A stretch of 64,000 nucleotides of DNA from Gracilaria gracilis (taxonomy: Eukaryota; Rhodophyta; Florideophyceae; Gracilariales; Gracilariaceae): assembly GCA_030374805.1 (NCBI GenBank), contig JARGSG010000006.1, forward strand, positions 248,001 to 312,000. Reading direction: 5' to 3'. Positions 9,014-18,980 of the stretch are shown here, piece by piece. A model generated the notes under the pieces. The model saw nothing but the letters and a program-made list of their open reading frames with translations, was not told the DNA's origin and did not search any database. Each line of letters starts with the position of its first letter. The first letter of the stretch is position 1. Made by a program: the position numbers and the translations under genes.

Positions 9014-10615
9014 ATGTCGGACTCGGAAGTTGAGTCTGAAACCAACTCTGGTGTCAAGATCCCACGCTTTCATGGTAAGCGTGGGGAAGATTATACCCTT
9101 TGGCGCCATCGCCTTCGTGCCGCATGCCGAATCAAAGGTGTCTGGAACGTTGTGGTATCGAGTTCAGAGCAATCCTCAACAGCTGCTACTACCCAAGATA
9201 CGGCTCCAAGTAGCTCTCAAAGCAGCTCTCGTATCATGGCGAAACGGGAGAAAGCATGTGCTATCATTATTTGTGCACTTGGTGATTCTCCTCTACGAGT
9301 TGTAATGGATGTTGATGATGATCCGGGACGCATGCTTGAACTGCTCGATGCACGCTACGCCTCCAATCGCACAGTCTCTCGGATCGCCGTACAAACGCAA
9401 CTATTCCGTATGTCGTACAGTGGTCAGAACATGTCAGAATATGTGGACCAGTTCACTGCACTGTTCTCGCAGTTGGATCGCATGGGCAAGGACGCTGCTA
9501 TTCCGGAATCTCACAAGGCCCCGATGCTACTTGCCTCTATTGACCCCAGCTGCTCATTGGAGTCCACGGCAGCCGCACTTCGCACCAAGGACATATCTGA
9601 TCTTACTTGGGACTATGTTGCAACAACTCTAATTGACGAGTATAATGCACGACAGATGGTTTCGGGAAGTTCTGGTCGCACTCGCACTCGCAAGAAAAGC
9701 AAGACCAAAGGCTCTGGAAGCTTCAAATCCTCTTCCGGCCCTGTCAGTCTGGACCACAAGGACGGTGACAACTCAGATGGTCACACCCACAACGAGTCTT
9801 CGGGGCGTGCGTATGCTGCCGCTACCAGCAATGGTTACCATTGTACCTTCTGTGATCGTGATGGACACACTGTTGATCGATGTCACATGAACCCTGACAA
9901 CCCTGACAATCACTTGCCCAAGAGCATTCTTGACAAGTTGAAGGTGAGGTCTAAGGATAAACCCGGAAGTTCCAAGCCATCGACAAGGTCGTCCGGAAAG
10001 TCCTCAAAGATTGAAATCGCAGGAATGTCCGTGGAGAAGTCTACCGTACTCCCACCCGCAGAGACGGTTATGGACACATATGCAGACAGTGGTGCAACAT
10101 CGCACTTCCTTTTCTCCAAGTCTATATTTGTCCCCAGTTCGTTGCATGAAGTTAACGAACGAACCATATTGCTGGCTGATAAGTCTACTGTGACTGCTAC
10201 ACAACGAGGTGATGTCATACTATCGTTCGAGAATGCGAACTTGCGTCTCACAGATGCACTCTTGGTTCCTGATCTCGAATATAACTTGGTGTCTGTGGGA
10301 CGTATGGCTGATAAGGGCATCGAGTCTTTCTTCCGTGCTCGCGATGTGCGTCTCACGCATGTTGATGGGTTTGTTATTGGATGCGGTCAAAGAGATAAAC
10401 GGTCAGGTTTGTACACTCTGCCTGATCCACTCACGAAAGTTAACTCTAGGCATGCCCTTTCTGCACGCGACAATGACTTGGCTCAACTATGGCATCGACG
10501 ACTTGCGCATATCAACCCAAGAGACTTGCAGGTTGTGCACAAATATGCCAATGGAGTGCCGAAGCTGGCTCAAATGGAGGAGGTCTGTCGCCCATGCCGA
10601 CTTGGAAAGTGTTGA
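9014..10615 (+). CDS. Gag-protease polyprotein, unit 3
   Basis: 533 residues, differing from units 1 and 2 by one substitution (G to S at about residue 229, in the basic linker before the zinc knuckle). All motifs of the truncated Gag-protease are kept. The frame closes in LTR 4. Three open copies in a row suggest either recent amplification or selection for the open frame; age alone could explain it. Confidence 0.85.
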   Translation: MSDSEVESETNSGVKIPRFHGKRGEDYTLWRHRLRAACRIKGVWNVVVSSSEQSSTAATTQDTAPSSSQSSSRIMAKREKACAIIICALGDSPLRVVMDVDDDPGRMLELLDARYASNRTVSRIAVQTQLFRMSYSGQNMSEYVDQFTALFSQLDRMGKDAAIPESHKAPMLLASIDPSCSLESTAAALRTKDISDLTWDYVATTLIDEYNARQMVSGSSGRTRTRKKSKTKGSGSFKSSSGPVSLDHKDGDNSDGHTHNESSGRAYAAATSNGYHCTFCDRDGHTVDRCHMNPDNPDNHLPKSILDKLKVRSKDKPGSSKPSTRSSGKSSKIEIAGMSVEKSTVLPPAETVMDTYADSGATSHFLFSKSIFVPSSLHEVNERTILLADKSTVTATQRGDVILSFENANLRLTDALLVPDLEYNLVSVGRMADKGIESFFRARDVRLTHVDGFVIGCGQRDKRSGLYTLPDPLTKVNSRHALSARDNDLAQLWHRRLAHINPRDLQVVHKYANGVPKLAQMEEVCRPCRLGKC

Positions 10616-11323
10616 TGTTGGGACATGGTCGAGTGCCTGTCAGTCCCTCAGGTTGGTCTCGGACTACTTGGAAGCAAAGTTGCAGGGGACGATGGGCACT
10701 TTTGGGCACCCTCTTCGCAAAAGCGCATATACGCCTCTGCTCAACCCCAACGTGAAACGGCAATATGATTGGCTACTGCAAATGTCCTTGTGCAACGTGG
10801 TGTCTACAAGTGCCATGGATTGTATGGAGAGTTATGGTGGCATGTGCCAAGTGGAGCTCTGTGATTGGACGAGGCTTAGAGTAGTAGACTAACTATGCAG
10901 ATAGCGAGGATGTGCGTTTCTAGGCTGGAATGGGCGGTTTTGCATGCAATATGCGATTCTGGGCTGCGCAAGGCGGTTGTAGTGCCGCCATGCAAATTGA
11001 TGATTTTTTAGATCTGGTTCTGAATCAAAGGACTGGCAATGGATTTGTAGTGTTGATTGATTTAGTTATTTGAAATTGTTGTACTCTAGTTTGCGCGCGC
11101 TTTCCGTGTACAACTGCACACACGTGCAACTTGTAACGACCGCCGTCGTCGCTTGCTGCGACGACGGTGAAGCGCGCACTAGGGTATTTGTAGGTTGCGA
11201 TCGACGACCCTCGAGTAAACGGGTCGACCCAAGGCCGTCAACCTTCACTTGTTTTACTTTCTCTTCCTTCAATATCCATCTCTACTTACTTCCATTTCTA
11301 CCCTATCTGCGTGCGTAACGTTA
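10610..11323 (+). repeat. LTR 4 (Copia-A)
   Basis: 714 bp, between units 3 and 4; carries the mutated palindrome and the CTTCCATTTC variant shared with LTR 2. Confidence 0.9.
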
Positions 11324-12334
11324 AATTTTGGGCCCAGAGCGTCGACAACTTGCAGACGTCGCGCTCATTTCTTACTTACTACGTTTCTTTGGATTCAAGA
11401 AGTTTTCCTATCTGCGTTAGAGTACCCCGCTGCTTTCTCTCTGGCGCATGGTGAACACATATCGCGTTTGTTAGTAACCCGCCGGCTCGAGACAAGGGGA
11501 GACAGCAAATCCTGCTCTGCGTCCGTGGAGTACGGAGGTCGATGAAACGGGCTTGGAAGCGTAGGAGCGACCGTACTGCGCCGAAAGACCGAGCTACTTT
11601 CTTGTAAGAGACCAGCAAGGGTTTAACTGGGGAACGTGTATCTCGACTAGTACCCTCCTTGGGACGTCTCGTAGGGACTAACAGCGCCTCGCTCTGAAGT
11701 ACGCAGAGCTTGGTAGGTGATCAAATCGTGCCTCACCCGGGGAGAGTAACCGGGCACCAGGGGTTCGGACCCACAGGGTAGCGGAGGGTAGTTTCTCCTG
11801 TCAGTGCGCCCGCTTTAGAAGTATCATCATCATTCCGGGTTCGAGTTGTACCTCACCCGTGAGCTTGCTCCAGGCGTCGAGTCTCCGAACTCCGCCTGTG
11901 ATCGCGTACGGGACGCGTCCCGACGAGCGTTGCAGACTACCCCACAGTCTCCGCTGGCGTCCTCGCTGTTGATTGTTGAGCTTGACTCCACTCCAGCCCC
12001 TCCTTTATTTGCTTGTGGGGAAGTGGCATTGTATCCTTCACTCTGCCCTTTCTGTTCCGGGTTGGTTGTCTCTCACCCGTGAGTATACTCCAAGCGTCGA
12101 GTTCCACTCCGCTTGTGATCGCGTACTGGACGCGTCCAGACGAGCGTTGCAGACTTCGTTACAGATTCTCCGCTGGCGTCCTCGCTGTTTAGTGTTGAGT
12201 CCTTACTCCACTCCAGCCCTACCCTTTTTTGTGACGGAAGAATTGTTTTCCCTCACGCGGCTTCTCTCATTCCTTCGTTTCTCTTCTACTTGTGAAATCC
12301 CTTGTACTGGAGGTTGATAACTCTGTTTTGGAAC
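11324..12334 (+). other. Untranslated leader of unit 4
   Basis: Same parts as the other leaders but three bases longer. Single extra bases lie in the G run at about 11496-11499, the G run at about 11786-11788 and the T run at 12246-12249. No gene seen. Confidence 0.65.
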
Positions 12335-13939
12335 ATGTCGGACTCGGAAGTTGAGTCTGAAACCAACTCTGGTGTCAAGATCCCACGCTTTCATGGTAAG
12401 CGTGGGGAAGATTATACCCTTTGGCGCCATCGCCTTCGTGCCGCATGCCGAATCAAAGGTGTCTGGAACGTTGTGGTATCGAGTTCAGAGCAATCCTCAA
12501 CAGCTGCTACTACCCAAGATACGGCTCCAAGTAGCTCTCAAAGCAGCTCTCGTATCATGGCGAAACGGGAGAAAGCATGTGCTATCATTATTTGTGCACT
12601 TGGTGATTCTCCTCTACGAGTTGTAATGGATGTTGATGATGATCCGGGACGCATGCTTGAACTGCTCGATGCACGCTACGCCTCCAATCGCACAGTCTCT
12701 CGGATCGCCGTACAAACGCAACTATTCCGTATGTCGTACAGTGGTCAGAACATGTCAGAATATGTGGACCAGTTCACTGCCCTGTTCTCGCAGTTGGATC
12801 GCATGGGCAAGGACGCTGCTATTCCGGAATCTCACAAGGCCCCGATGCTACTTGCCTCTATTGACCCCAGCTGCTCATTGGAGTCCACGGCAGCCGCACT
12901 TCGCACCAAGGACATATCTGATCTTACTTGGGACTATGTTGCAACAACTCTAATTGACGAGTATAATGCACGACAGATGGTTTCGGGAAGTTCTGGTCGC
13001 ACTCGCACTCGCAAGAAAGGCAAGACCCAAAGGCTCTGGAAGCTTCAAATCCTCTTCCGGCCCTGTCAGTCTGGACCACAAGGACGGTGACAACTCAGAT
13101 GGTCACACCCACAACGAGTCTTCGGGGCGTGCGTATGCTGCCGCTACCAGCAATGGTTACCATTGTACCTTCTGTGATCGTGATGGACACACTGTTGATC
13201 GATGTCACATGAACCCTGACAACCCTGACAATCACTTGCCCAAGAGCATTCTTGACAAGTTGAAGGTGAGGTCTAAGGATAAACCCGGAAGTTCCAAGCC
13301 ATCGACAAGGTCGTCCCGGAAAGTCCTCAAAGATTGAAATCGCAGGAATGTCCGTGGAGAAGTCTACCGTACTCCCACCCGCAGAGACGGTTATGGACAC
13401 ATATGCAGACAGTGGTGCAACATCGCACTTCCTTTTCTCCAAGTCTATATTTGTCCCCAGTTCGTTGCATGAAGTTAACGAACGAACCATATTGCTGGCT
13501 GATAAGTCTACTGTGACTGCTACACAACGAGGTGATGTCATACTATCGTTCGAGAATGCGAACTTGCGTCTCCACAGATGCACTCTTGGTTCCTGATCTC
13601 GAATATAACTTGGTGTCTGTGGGACGTATGGCTGATAAGGGCATCGAGTCTTTCTTCCGTGCTCGCGATGTGCGTCTCACGCATGTTGATGGGTTTGTTA
13701 TTGGATGCGGTCAAAGAGATAAACGGTCAGGTTTGTACACTCTGCCTGATCCACTCACGAAAGTTAACTCTAGGCATGCCCTTTCTGCACGCGACAATGA
13801 CTTGGCTCAACTATGGCATCGACGACTTGCGCATATCAACCCAAGGGACCTGCAGGTGGTGCACAAGTATGCCAATGGAGTGCCGAAGCTGGCTCAAATG
13901 GAGGAGGTCTGTCGCCCATGCCGACTTGGAAAGTGTTGA
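12335..13939 (+). pseudogene. Gag-protease polyprotein, unit 4, frameshifted three times
   Basis: It starts like units 1-3 but has three one-base insertions at short C runs (13026-13028, 13315-13317 and about 13572). The first breaks the frame near residue 231, before the zinc knuckle. Together they restore the frame, so the last part ends with the HHCC finger and the usual TGT TGA stop. From about 13845 it carries variants seen in elements G and H (CCCAAGGGACCTGCAGGTGG) in place of those in units 1-3. The insertions may be sequencing errors. Confidence 0.8.
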
Positions 13940-14646
13940 TGTTGGGACATGGTCGAGTGCCTGTCAGTCCCTCAGGTTGGTCTCGGACTACTTGGAAGCA
14001 AAGTTGCAGGGGACGATGGGCACTTTTGGGCACCCTCTTCGCAAAAGCGCATATGCGCCTCTGTTCAACCCCAACGTGAAACGGCAATATGATTGGCTAC
14101 TGCAAATGTCCTTGTGCAACGTGGTGTCTACAAGTGCCATGGATTGTATGGAGAGTTATGGTGGTATGGGCCAAGTGGAGCTCTGTGATTGGACGAGGCT
14201 TAGAGTAGTAGACTGACTATGCAGATAGCGAGAATGTGCGTTTCTAGGCTGGAATGGGCGGTTTGCATGCAATATGCGACTCTGGGCTGCGCAAGGCGGT
14301 TGTAGTGCCGCCATGCAAAATGATGATTTTTTAGATCTGGTTCTGAATCAAAGGACTGGCAATGGATTTGTAGTGTTGATTGATTTAGTTATTTGAAATT
14401 GTTGTACTCTAGTTTGCGCGCGCTTTCCGTGTACAACTGCACACACGTGCAACTTGTAACGACCGCCGTCGTCGCTTGCTGCGACGACGGTGAAGCGCGC
14501 ACTAGGGTATTTGTAGGTTGCGATCGACGACCCTCGAGTAAACGGGTCGACCTAAGGCCGTCAACCTTCACTTGTTTTACTTTCTCTTTCTTCCATATCC
14601 ATCTCTACTTACTTCCCTTTCTACCCTACCTGCGTGCGTATCGTTA
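13934..14646 (+). repeat. LTR 5, end of array 1
   Basis: 713 bp. It differs from LTRs 1-4 at many positions (GGTATGGGCC, GACTGACT, CAAAATGATG, GACCTAAGG, end GCGTATCGTTA) and resembles LTRs 6 and 10. Its 3' end abuts the interior of a C element lying in the opposite orientation. Confidence 0.88.
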
Positions 14647-17509
14647 CTCTTTCCAAGTATTCTTTGACTCAAGTGATGCGAGTTCATCTTCAATGGCTGC
14701 TCGCCATAAGCTCTGCTCGATGGGCGTCGCGGACATTGCTTCCTTCAGCGTAGGTTCATCACTTGTGGTAACCTCAACTGCAGATGTGGTTGCAGACGCA
14801 GCCATGTACCATCTCCGGGGTGCACGACGCGTGCGTTGCGGGTATCGTGGTGGTTCGGTAGAGTCGTCCGTGTCACCAGTGGGCTCGTGCGCTGTGTCGT
14901 TCGCAGGGTGGTGGTCACTTTCATCAGCAGAGCCATCACCTTCAGCATTGTCCACACCATCATCACTGCTTTCATTACTTGGTGCAGGTAATGCTTCTTC
15001 GGCAATTGGGCCAGATTCATCATCGGGGCCACTCGTACCGTCACAAATGTCATCCACATTTACTTCGTCACCAGGATCATCTGGGTAAGAGCCGTCGGAG
15101 TCGGAGCATGGCGCAGGCTCAGAACTGTAGTCTGTGTCAGATGCACATTCATCCTCCATAAACTCCTCCAAGTACTCGGCACCAGGGAATGAATTCTCAT
15201 CAAATGTGACATGACGTGAGTGCATGATGCGCGGTAGACCATCATCATCTCTGACAAGTACATCGAATACACCATGCTCAAGAGTCTGCAAGTACACCCC
15301 CTCAAGTGCACGAGACTCGAACTTGGTTCCTTCGATCATCTTCAGTACGAAAGCTGCACATCCAAACACACGGGTGTGCTTCAATGTCGGCCTGTTTCCC
15401 GTCATCAACGAGTACGGAGTGCTTCCAGTAGTTGAATGTCGAACACGGTTCCGCACAAACTGTACATGTTTCATCGCAAAGACCCACAAACATTCCGGTA
15501 GATTGGCCTGAATGAGCATAGCCCGAGCTGCTTCCTCCATAGTGCGATTGATGCGCTCGGCTATGGCGTTGTGTTCCGGAGTGTACGGAGGTGAAAAGGA
15601 AGTGTCTTCAAATGCGTTTTCTGGATTATCTTGTAACGCAATGTATTCCTTAGCGCCATCCGAGTGCAGTTTCTTCACCGCCACTCCTCCAAGCTGCTTG
15701 AGCTTCTGCGCAACACCATCATACACCTCACTGATTTGGCTGCGGTGTTTCATGAATCCAATGATAACATATCGTGAGTGGTCATCCACGAATGCTCGAC
15801 GCATACTTAAACCTGTCCGGAAACGATGTGGTGAGTGGACCGATGATGTCAGTGTGCACTTTGTCACCAACTGACGATTCACGACCAAATGAACCAGGAA
15901 ACGGTAGTTTGTGTGCTTTTCCAAGACGGCATGACCGACAGACCTCCTCCATTTTCGCAAGAGTTGGCACACCATCTGCATGTTTGTGAACAACTTGCAA
16001 GTCTCTGGGGTTCATATGTGCAAGTCTTCGGTGCCATAGCTGTGTCAAAGCAGTCATCGAGGCCTTCAATGCGCAATCCAAATCAACCTGGCTGGAAGTA
16101 AGAGCTCGTTCATGAGTGAAATGCGCTACCGGTTCCGGCAAAGTGTACAGTCCGGAACGTTTATCGCGCTTTCCTGACCCAATGTGCAAACCATTGTCAT
16201 GAATCAGACGAACTTCTGCAGAACGGAAACGTGACTCAATCTGTTTGTCGGCTAAGCAACCCACAGAAACCAAGTTGTACTCCATTGAAGGAACCAGGAG
16301 TGCATCACTCAGACGTAAATTCACATTCTCGAAAGGCAGAATCACATCTCCACGCTGAGTTGCAGACACACATGTCTTATCTGCAAGCTGTATAACACGC
16401 TTCTCCACATCATGCAGTGTACTGGGAATGAATGCGGAAGCAGAATGGAAGTAGTGCGAGGTCGCTCCACTATCTGCGTAAGTGTCCATGTCTCTTTGAG
16501 TGGGTGGTAGAACCGTTGCTTTCTCCATAGACATGCCAGCTATTTCGATCTTGGACGATTTGCCAGATGATTTTGAAGAGGTCTTCGGCTTATCTTTTGA
16601 CTTCAATGTAAGCTTGTCCAGGATACTCTTCGGTAAATGGTTGTCCGGATTGTCTGGGTTCATGTAGCATCGGTCCTGAGTGTGTCCATCACGATCACAA
16701 AAATCGCAGTGATGACCATTGGTGCTACCAGCTGCCAGTGCACGATTAGTAGGAGCATCATCAGATTCATTTCCATCTCGATGATTTGCACTTGCAGAGG
16801 TACCAGACTGCCTTCCAGAACCTTTTCCTTTATTCTTCTTGCGACTGCGACTACGTCCAGAAGTTATATGACGTGCATTGTACTCATCGATAAGTGTGGT
16901 AGCAACATAATCCCAAGTCAGTTCGGATATTTCCTTGGTGCGCAACGCCGCAGCGGTAGACTCCGAAGAACTTTGCGGATCAATAGAAGCCAAAAGCATA
17001 GGAGCCTTATGCGATTCCGGAATAGCGGCATCCTTGCCCATGCGATCCAACTGTGAGAACAATGCAGTGAATTGATCGACATACTCAGACATGTTCTGTC
17101 CATTGTACGACATACGGAACAGTTGAGTCTGAACCGCGATCCGAGAAACCGTTCGATTAGATGCATAACGCGCATCAAGCATCTTGAGCATTCGTGCCGG
17201 ATCATCATCCACGTCCATTACCACACGTAGAGAAGCATCGCCAAGTGCACATATCATGATCCCACAGGCCTTCTCACGCTTAGACAATGTGCGAACGGCC
17301 TCTGCAGAAGGTCCTTGACCATCCGTACCAGTGGTATCAGTGGATACAGACTGCTCAGCATCAGTGTTAACAACATTCCAGACACCTTTGATGCGACATG
17401 CGGCACGAAGACGATGCCGCCAGAGTGCGTAATCCTCACCGCGCTTGCCATGGAAGCGGGGAATCTTCACACCAGAGTTGGTTTCAGTTTCCTTTTCCGA
17501 GTCTGACAT
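14647..17509 (-). pseudogene. Copia-C gag-protease-integrase, truncated before RT
   Basis: The ATG at 17509 opens MSDSEKETETNSGVK. The frame runs through Gag, a CCHC knuckle (CDFCDRDGHTQDRC), protease DSGA and HHCC finger. A one-base insertion near 15793 shifts the frame. The integrase core continues with HSDGAKEYIA and PEHNAIAERINRTMEEAA, then an acidic linker and a basic RRAPRR stretch. It ends at LESKNTWKE exactly where LTR 5 begins in the opposite direction, so RT and RNase H are missing. It is clearly diverged from A, with a different Gag linker. Complete family members extend about 430 residues further. Confidence 0.87.
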
Positions 17510-18187
17510 TGTGAAAGACTCGTTCCGAATACAACCAGATCCAGGAAACCCAGTAGAAAACAGGAGAGAGAAACAAAAGTAACTTTTGACAAACAACAAT
17601 ATAAGCAGTGTGAGGGACTCAATGCTTATGTTACAAAAAAAGGGTAGAGGCTGGAGTGGAGTACTCTCGACACTCAACAGCGAGGGCGCCAGCGGAGACC
17701 GTGTAACGAAGTCTACAACGCTCGTCGGGACGCGTCCCGTACGCGATCACAGGCGGAGTTCGGGTACTCGACGCCTGGAGTATACTCACGGGTGAGACAG
17801 AATTCAAACCCGGAAACAAGAAAGAAGAAGAAGAAAGAAGCAGCGGGTCCACTGGCAGGAGTTATCTAGCTCCGGTTACCCTAGAGGTCCGAACCTCTGA
17901 TCCCTGGTTACTCTCTCCAGGTGAGATGCGATATCTTCTTGACCTACCCTGCTCTGCGCACTTCAGAGCGAGGGGCTTTACAATCCGTACGAGACGTCCC
18001 AGGGAGGTTAGTAGCCAAAGATATGCGTTCACCAGTTAGCCCCTGCTAGTCACTTGCGGGAAATCAGCGCGGTCCTTCGCGCTCGCTCGCTCGGTCGCCC
18101 AATACGCGTACCTGTCGCAGATAGGAAAACTTCTTAGAATCCAAATGAAAAGTTAGAAGAGCGTGACGTCTGCGAATAGTCGACGCC
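17510..18187 (-). other. Copia-C leader
   Basis: Non-coding, about 680 bases. It holds one copy of the block duplicated in A (palindrome GGGACGCGTCCC near 17728-17739) and the conserved hairpin pair: AGAGGT/ACCTCT at 17883-17898 and CCTGG/CCAGG at 17903-17921. No gene seen. Confidence 0.65.
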
Positions 18188-18201
18188 CTGGGCCCATAAC
18201 C
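18188..18201 (-). other. Primer-binding site matching half initiator tRNA-Met
   Basis: On the reverse strand this reads GGTTATGGGCCCAG. It is a 14/14 complement of the widely conserved initiator tRNA-Met anticodon-arm sequence CUGGGCCCAUAACC, the primer type known from Drosophila copia. It follows the LTR end directly. Confidence 0.75.
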
Positions 18202-18267
18202 TAACGCAACGAACGCAGGTTAGAGAAGGAAAGGGGAAAGTAGTGAAGAAGATGAGTAAGACAAACA
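18202..18267 (-). repeat. 3' remnant of the Copia-C LTR
   Basis: 66 bases ending (reverse strand) CTAACCTGCGTTCGTTGCGTTA before the primer site. The CTAACCTGCGTT part recurs at the end of the C-type LTR at 61647. The rest of this LTR is absent; the 3' end of LTR 6 replaces it. Confidence 0.65.
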
Positions 18268-18980
18268 TAACGTTACGCACGCAGGTAGGGTAGAAAGGGA
18301 AGTAAGTAGAGATGGATATTGAAGAAAGAGAAAGTAAAACAAGTGAAGGTTGACGGCCTTAGGTCGACCCGTATACTCGAGGGTCGTCGATCGCAACCTA
18401 CAAATACCCTAGTGCGCGCTTCACCGTCGTCGCAGCAAGCGACGACGGCGGTCGTTACAAGTTGCACGTGTGTGCAGTTGTACACGGAAAGCGCGCGCGA
18501 ACTAGAGTACAACAATTTCAAATAACTAAATCAATCAACACTACAAATCCATTGCCAGTCCTTTGATTCAGAACCAGATCTAAAAAATCATCATTTTGCA
18601 TGGCGGCACTACAACCGCCTTGCGCAGCCCAGAATCGCATATTGCATGCAAACCGCCCATTCCAGCCTAGAAACGCACATCCTCGCCATCTGCATAGTCA
18701 GTCTACTACTCTAAGCCTCGTCCAATCACAGAGCTCCACTTGGCCCATACCACCATAACTCTCCATACAATCCATGGCACTTGTAGACACCACGTTGCAC
18801 AAGGACATTTGCAGTAGCCAATCATATTGCCGTTTCACGTTGGGGTTGAACAGAGGCGCATATGCGCTTTTGCGAAGAGGGTGCCCAAAAGTGCCCATCG
18901 TCCCCTGCAACTTTGCTTCCAAGTAGTCCGAGACCAACCTGAGGGACTGACAGGCACTCGACCATGTCCCAACATCAACA
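18268..18980 (-). repeat. LTR 6: 3' LTR of element E
   Basis: 713 bp, preceded on its strand by the tract ACTCGAGGAGGAG. Variants (CAAAATGATG, GGTATGGGCC, CCTAAGGCC) group it with LTR 5, not with E's own 5' LTR. Confidence 0.9.

Larger units (their letters stand above)
656..14646 (+). mobile_element. Array 1: four tandem LTR-leader-gag-protease units plus a terminal LTR
   Basis: Five direct LTRs start at 656, 3974, 7292, 10610 and 13934, giving periods of 3318, 3318, 3318 and 3324 bp. Every unit has the order LTR, leader of about 1 kb, gag plus protease, HHCC finger. Each ends at the same junction, TTGGAAAG followed directly by the next LTR's TGTTGATG. No integrase core, RT, RNase H or polypurine tract is present, so units could move only if helped in trans. 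Units 1-3 are almost identical; unit 4 carries six one-base insertions. Shared LTRs between units are not the product of ordinary insertion. They point to unequal LTR recombination, a nested insertion later expanded, or amplification of a one-LTR circle. Collapse or mis-joining during assembly cannot be excluded. Confidence 0.85.

Noticed and set aside
656-14646. CRISPR array or satellite repeat
   Set aside because: The 3.3-kb period contains complete LTR, leader and gag modules; there are no short repeats and spacers.
18188-18201. GGGCCCATAACC as part of a tRNA-Met gene
   Set aside because: Only the anticodon-arm complement is present, always next to an LTR end; no acceptor stem or T arm surrounds it. 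It is a primer-binding site.
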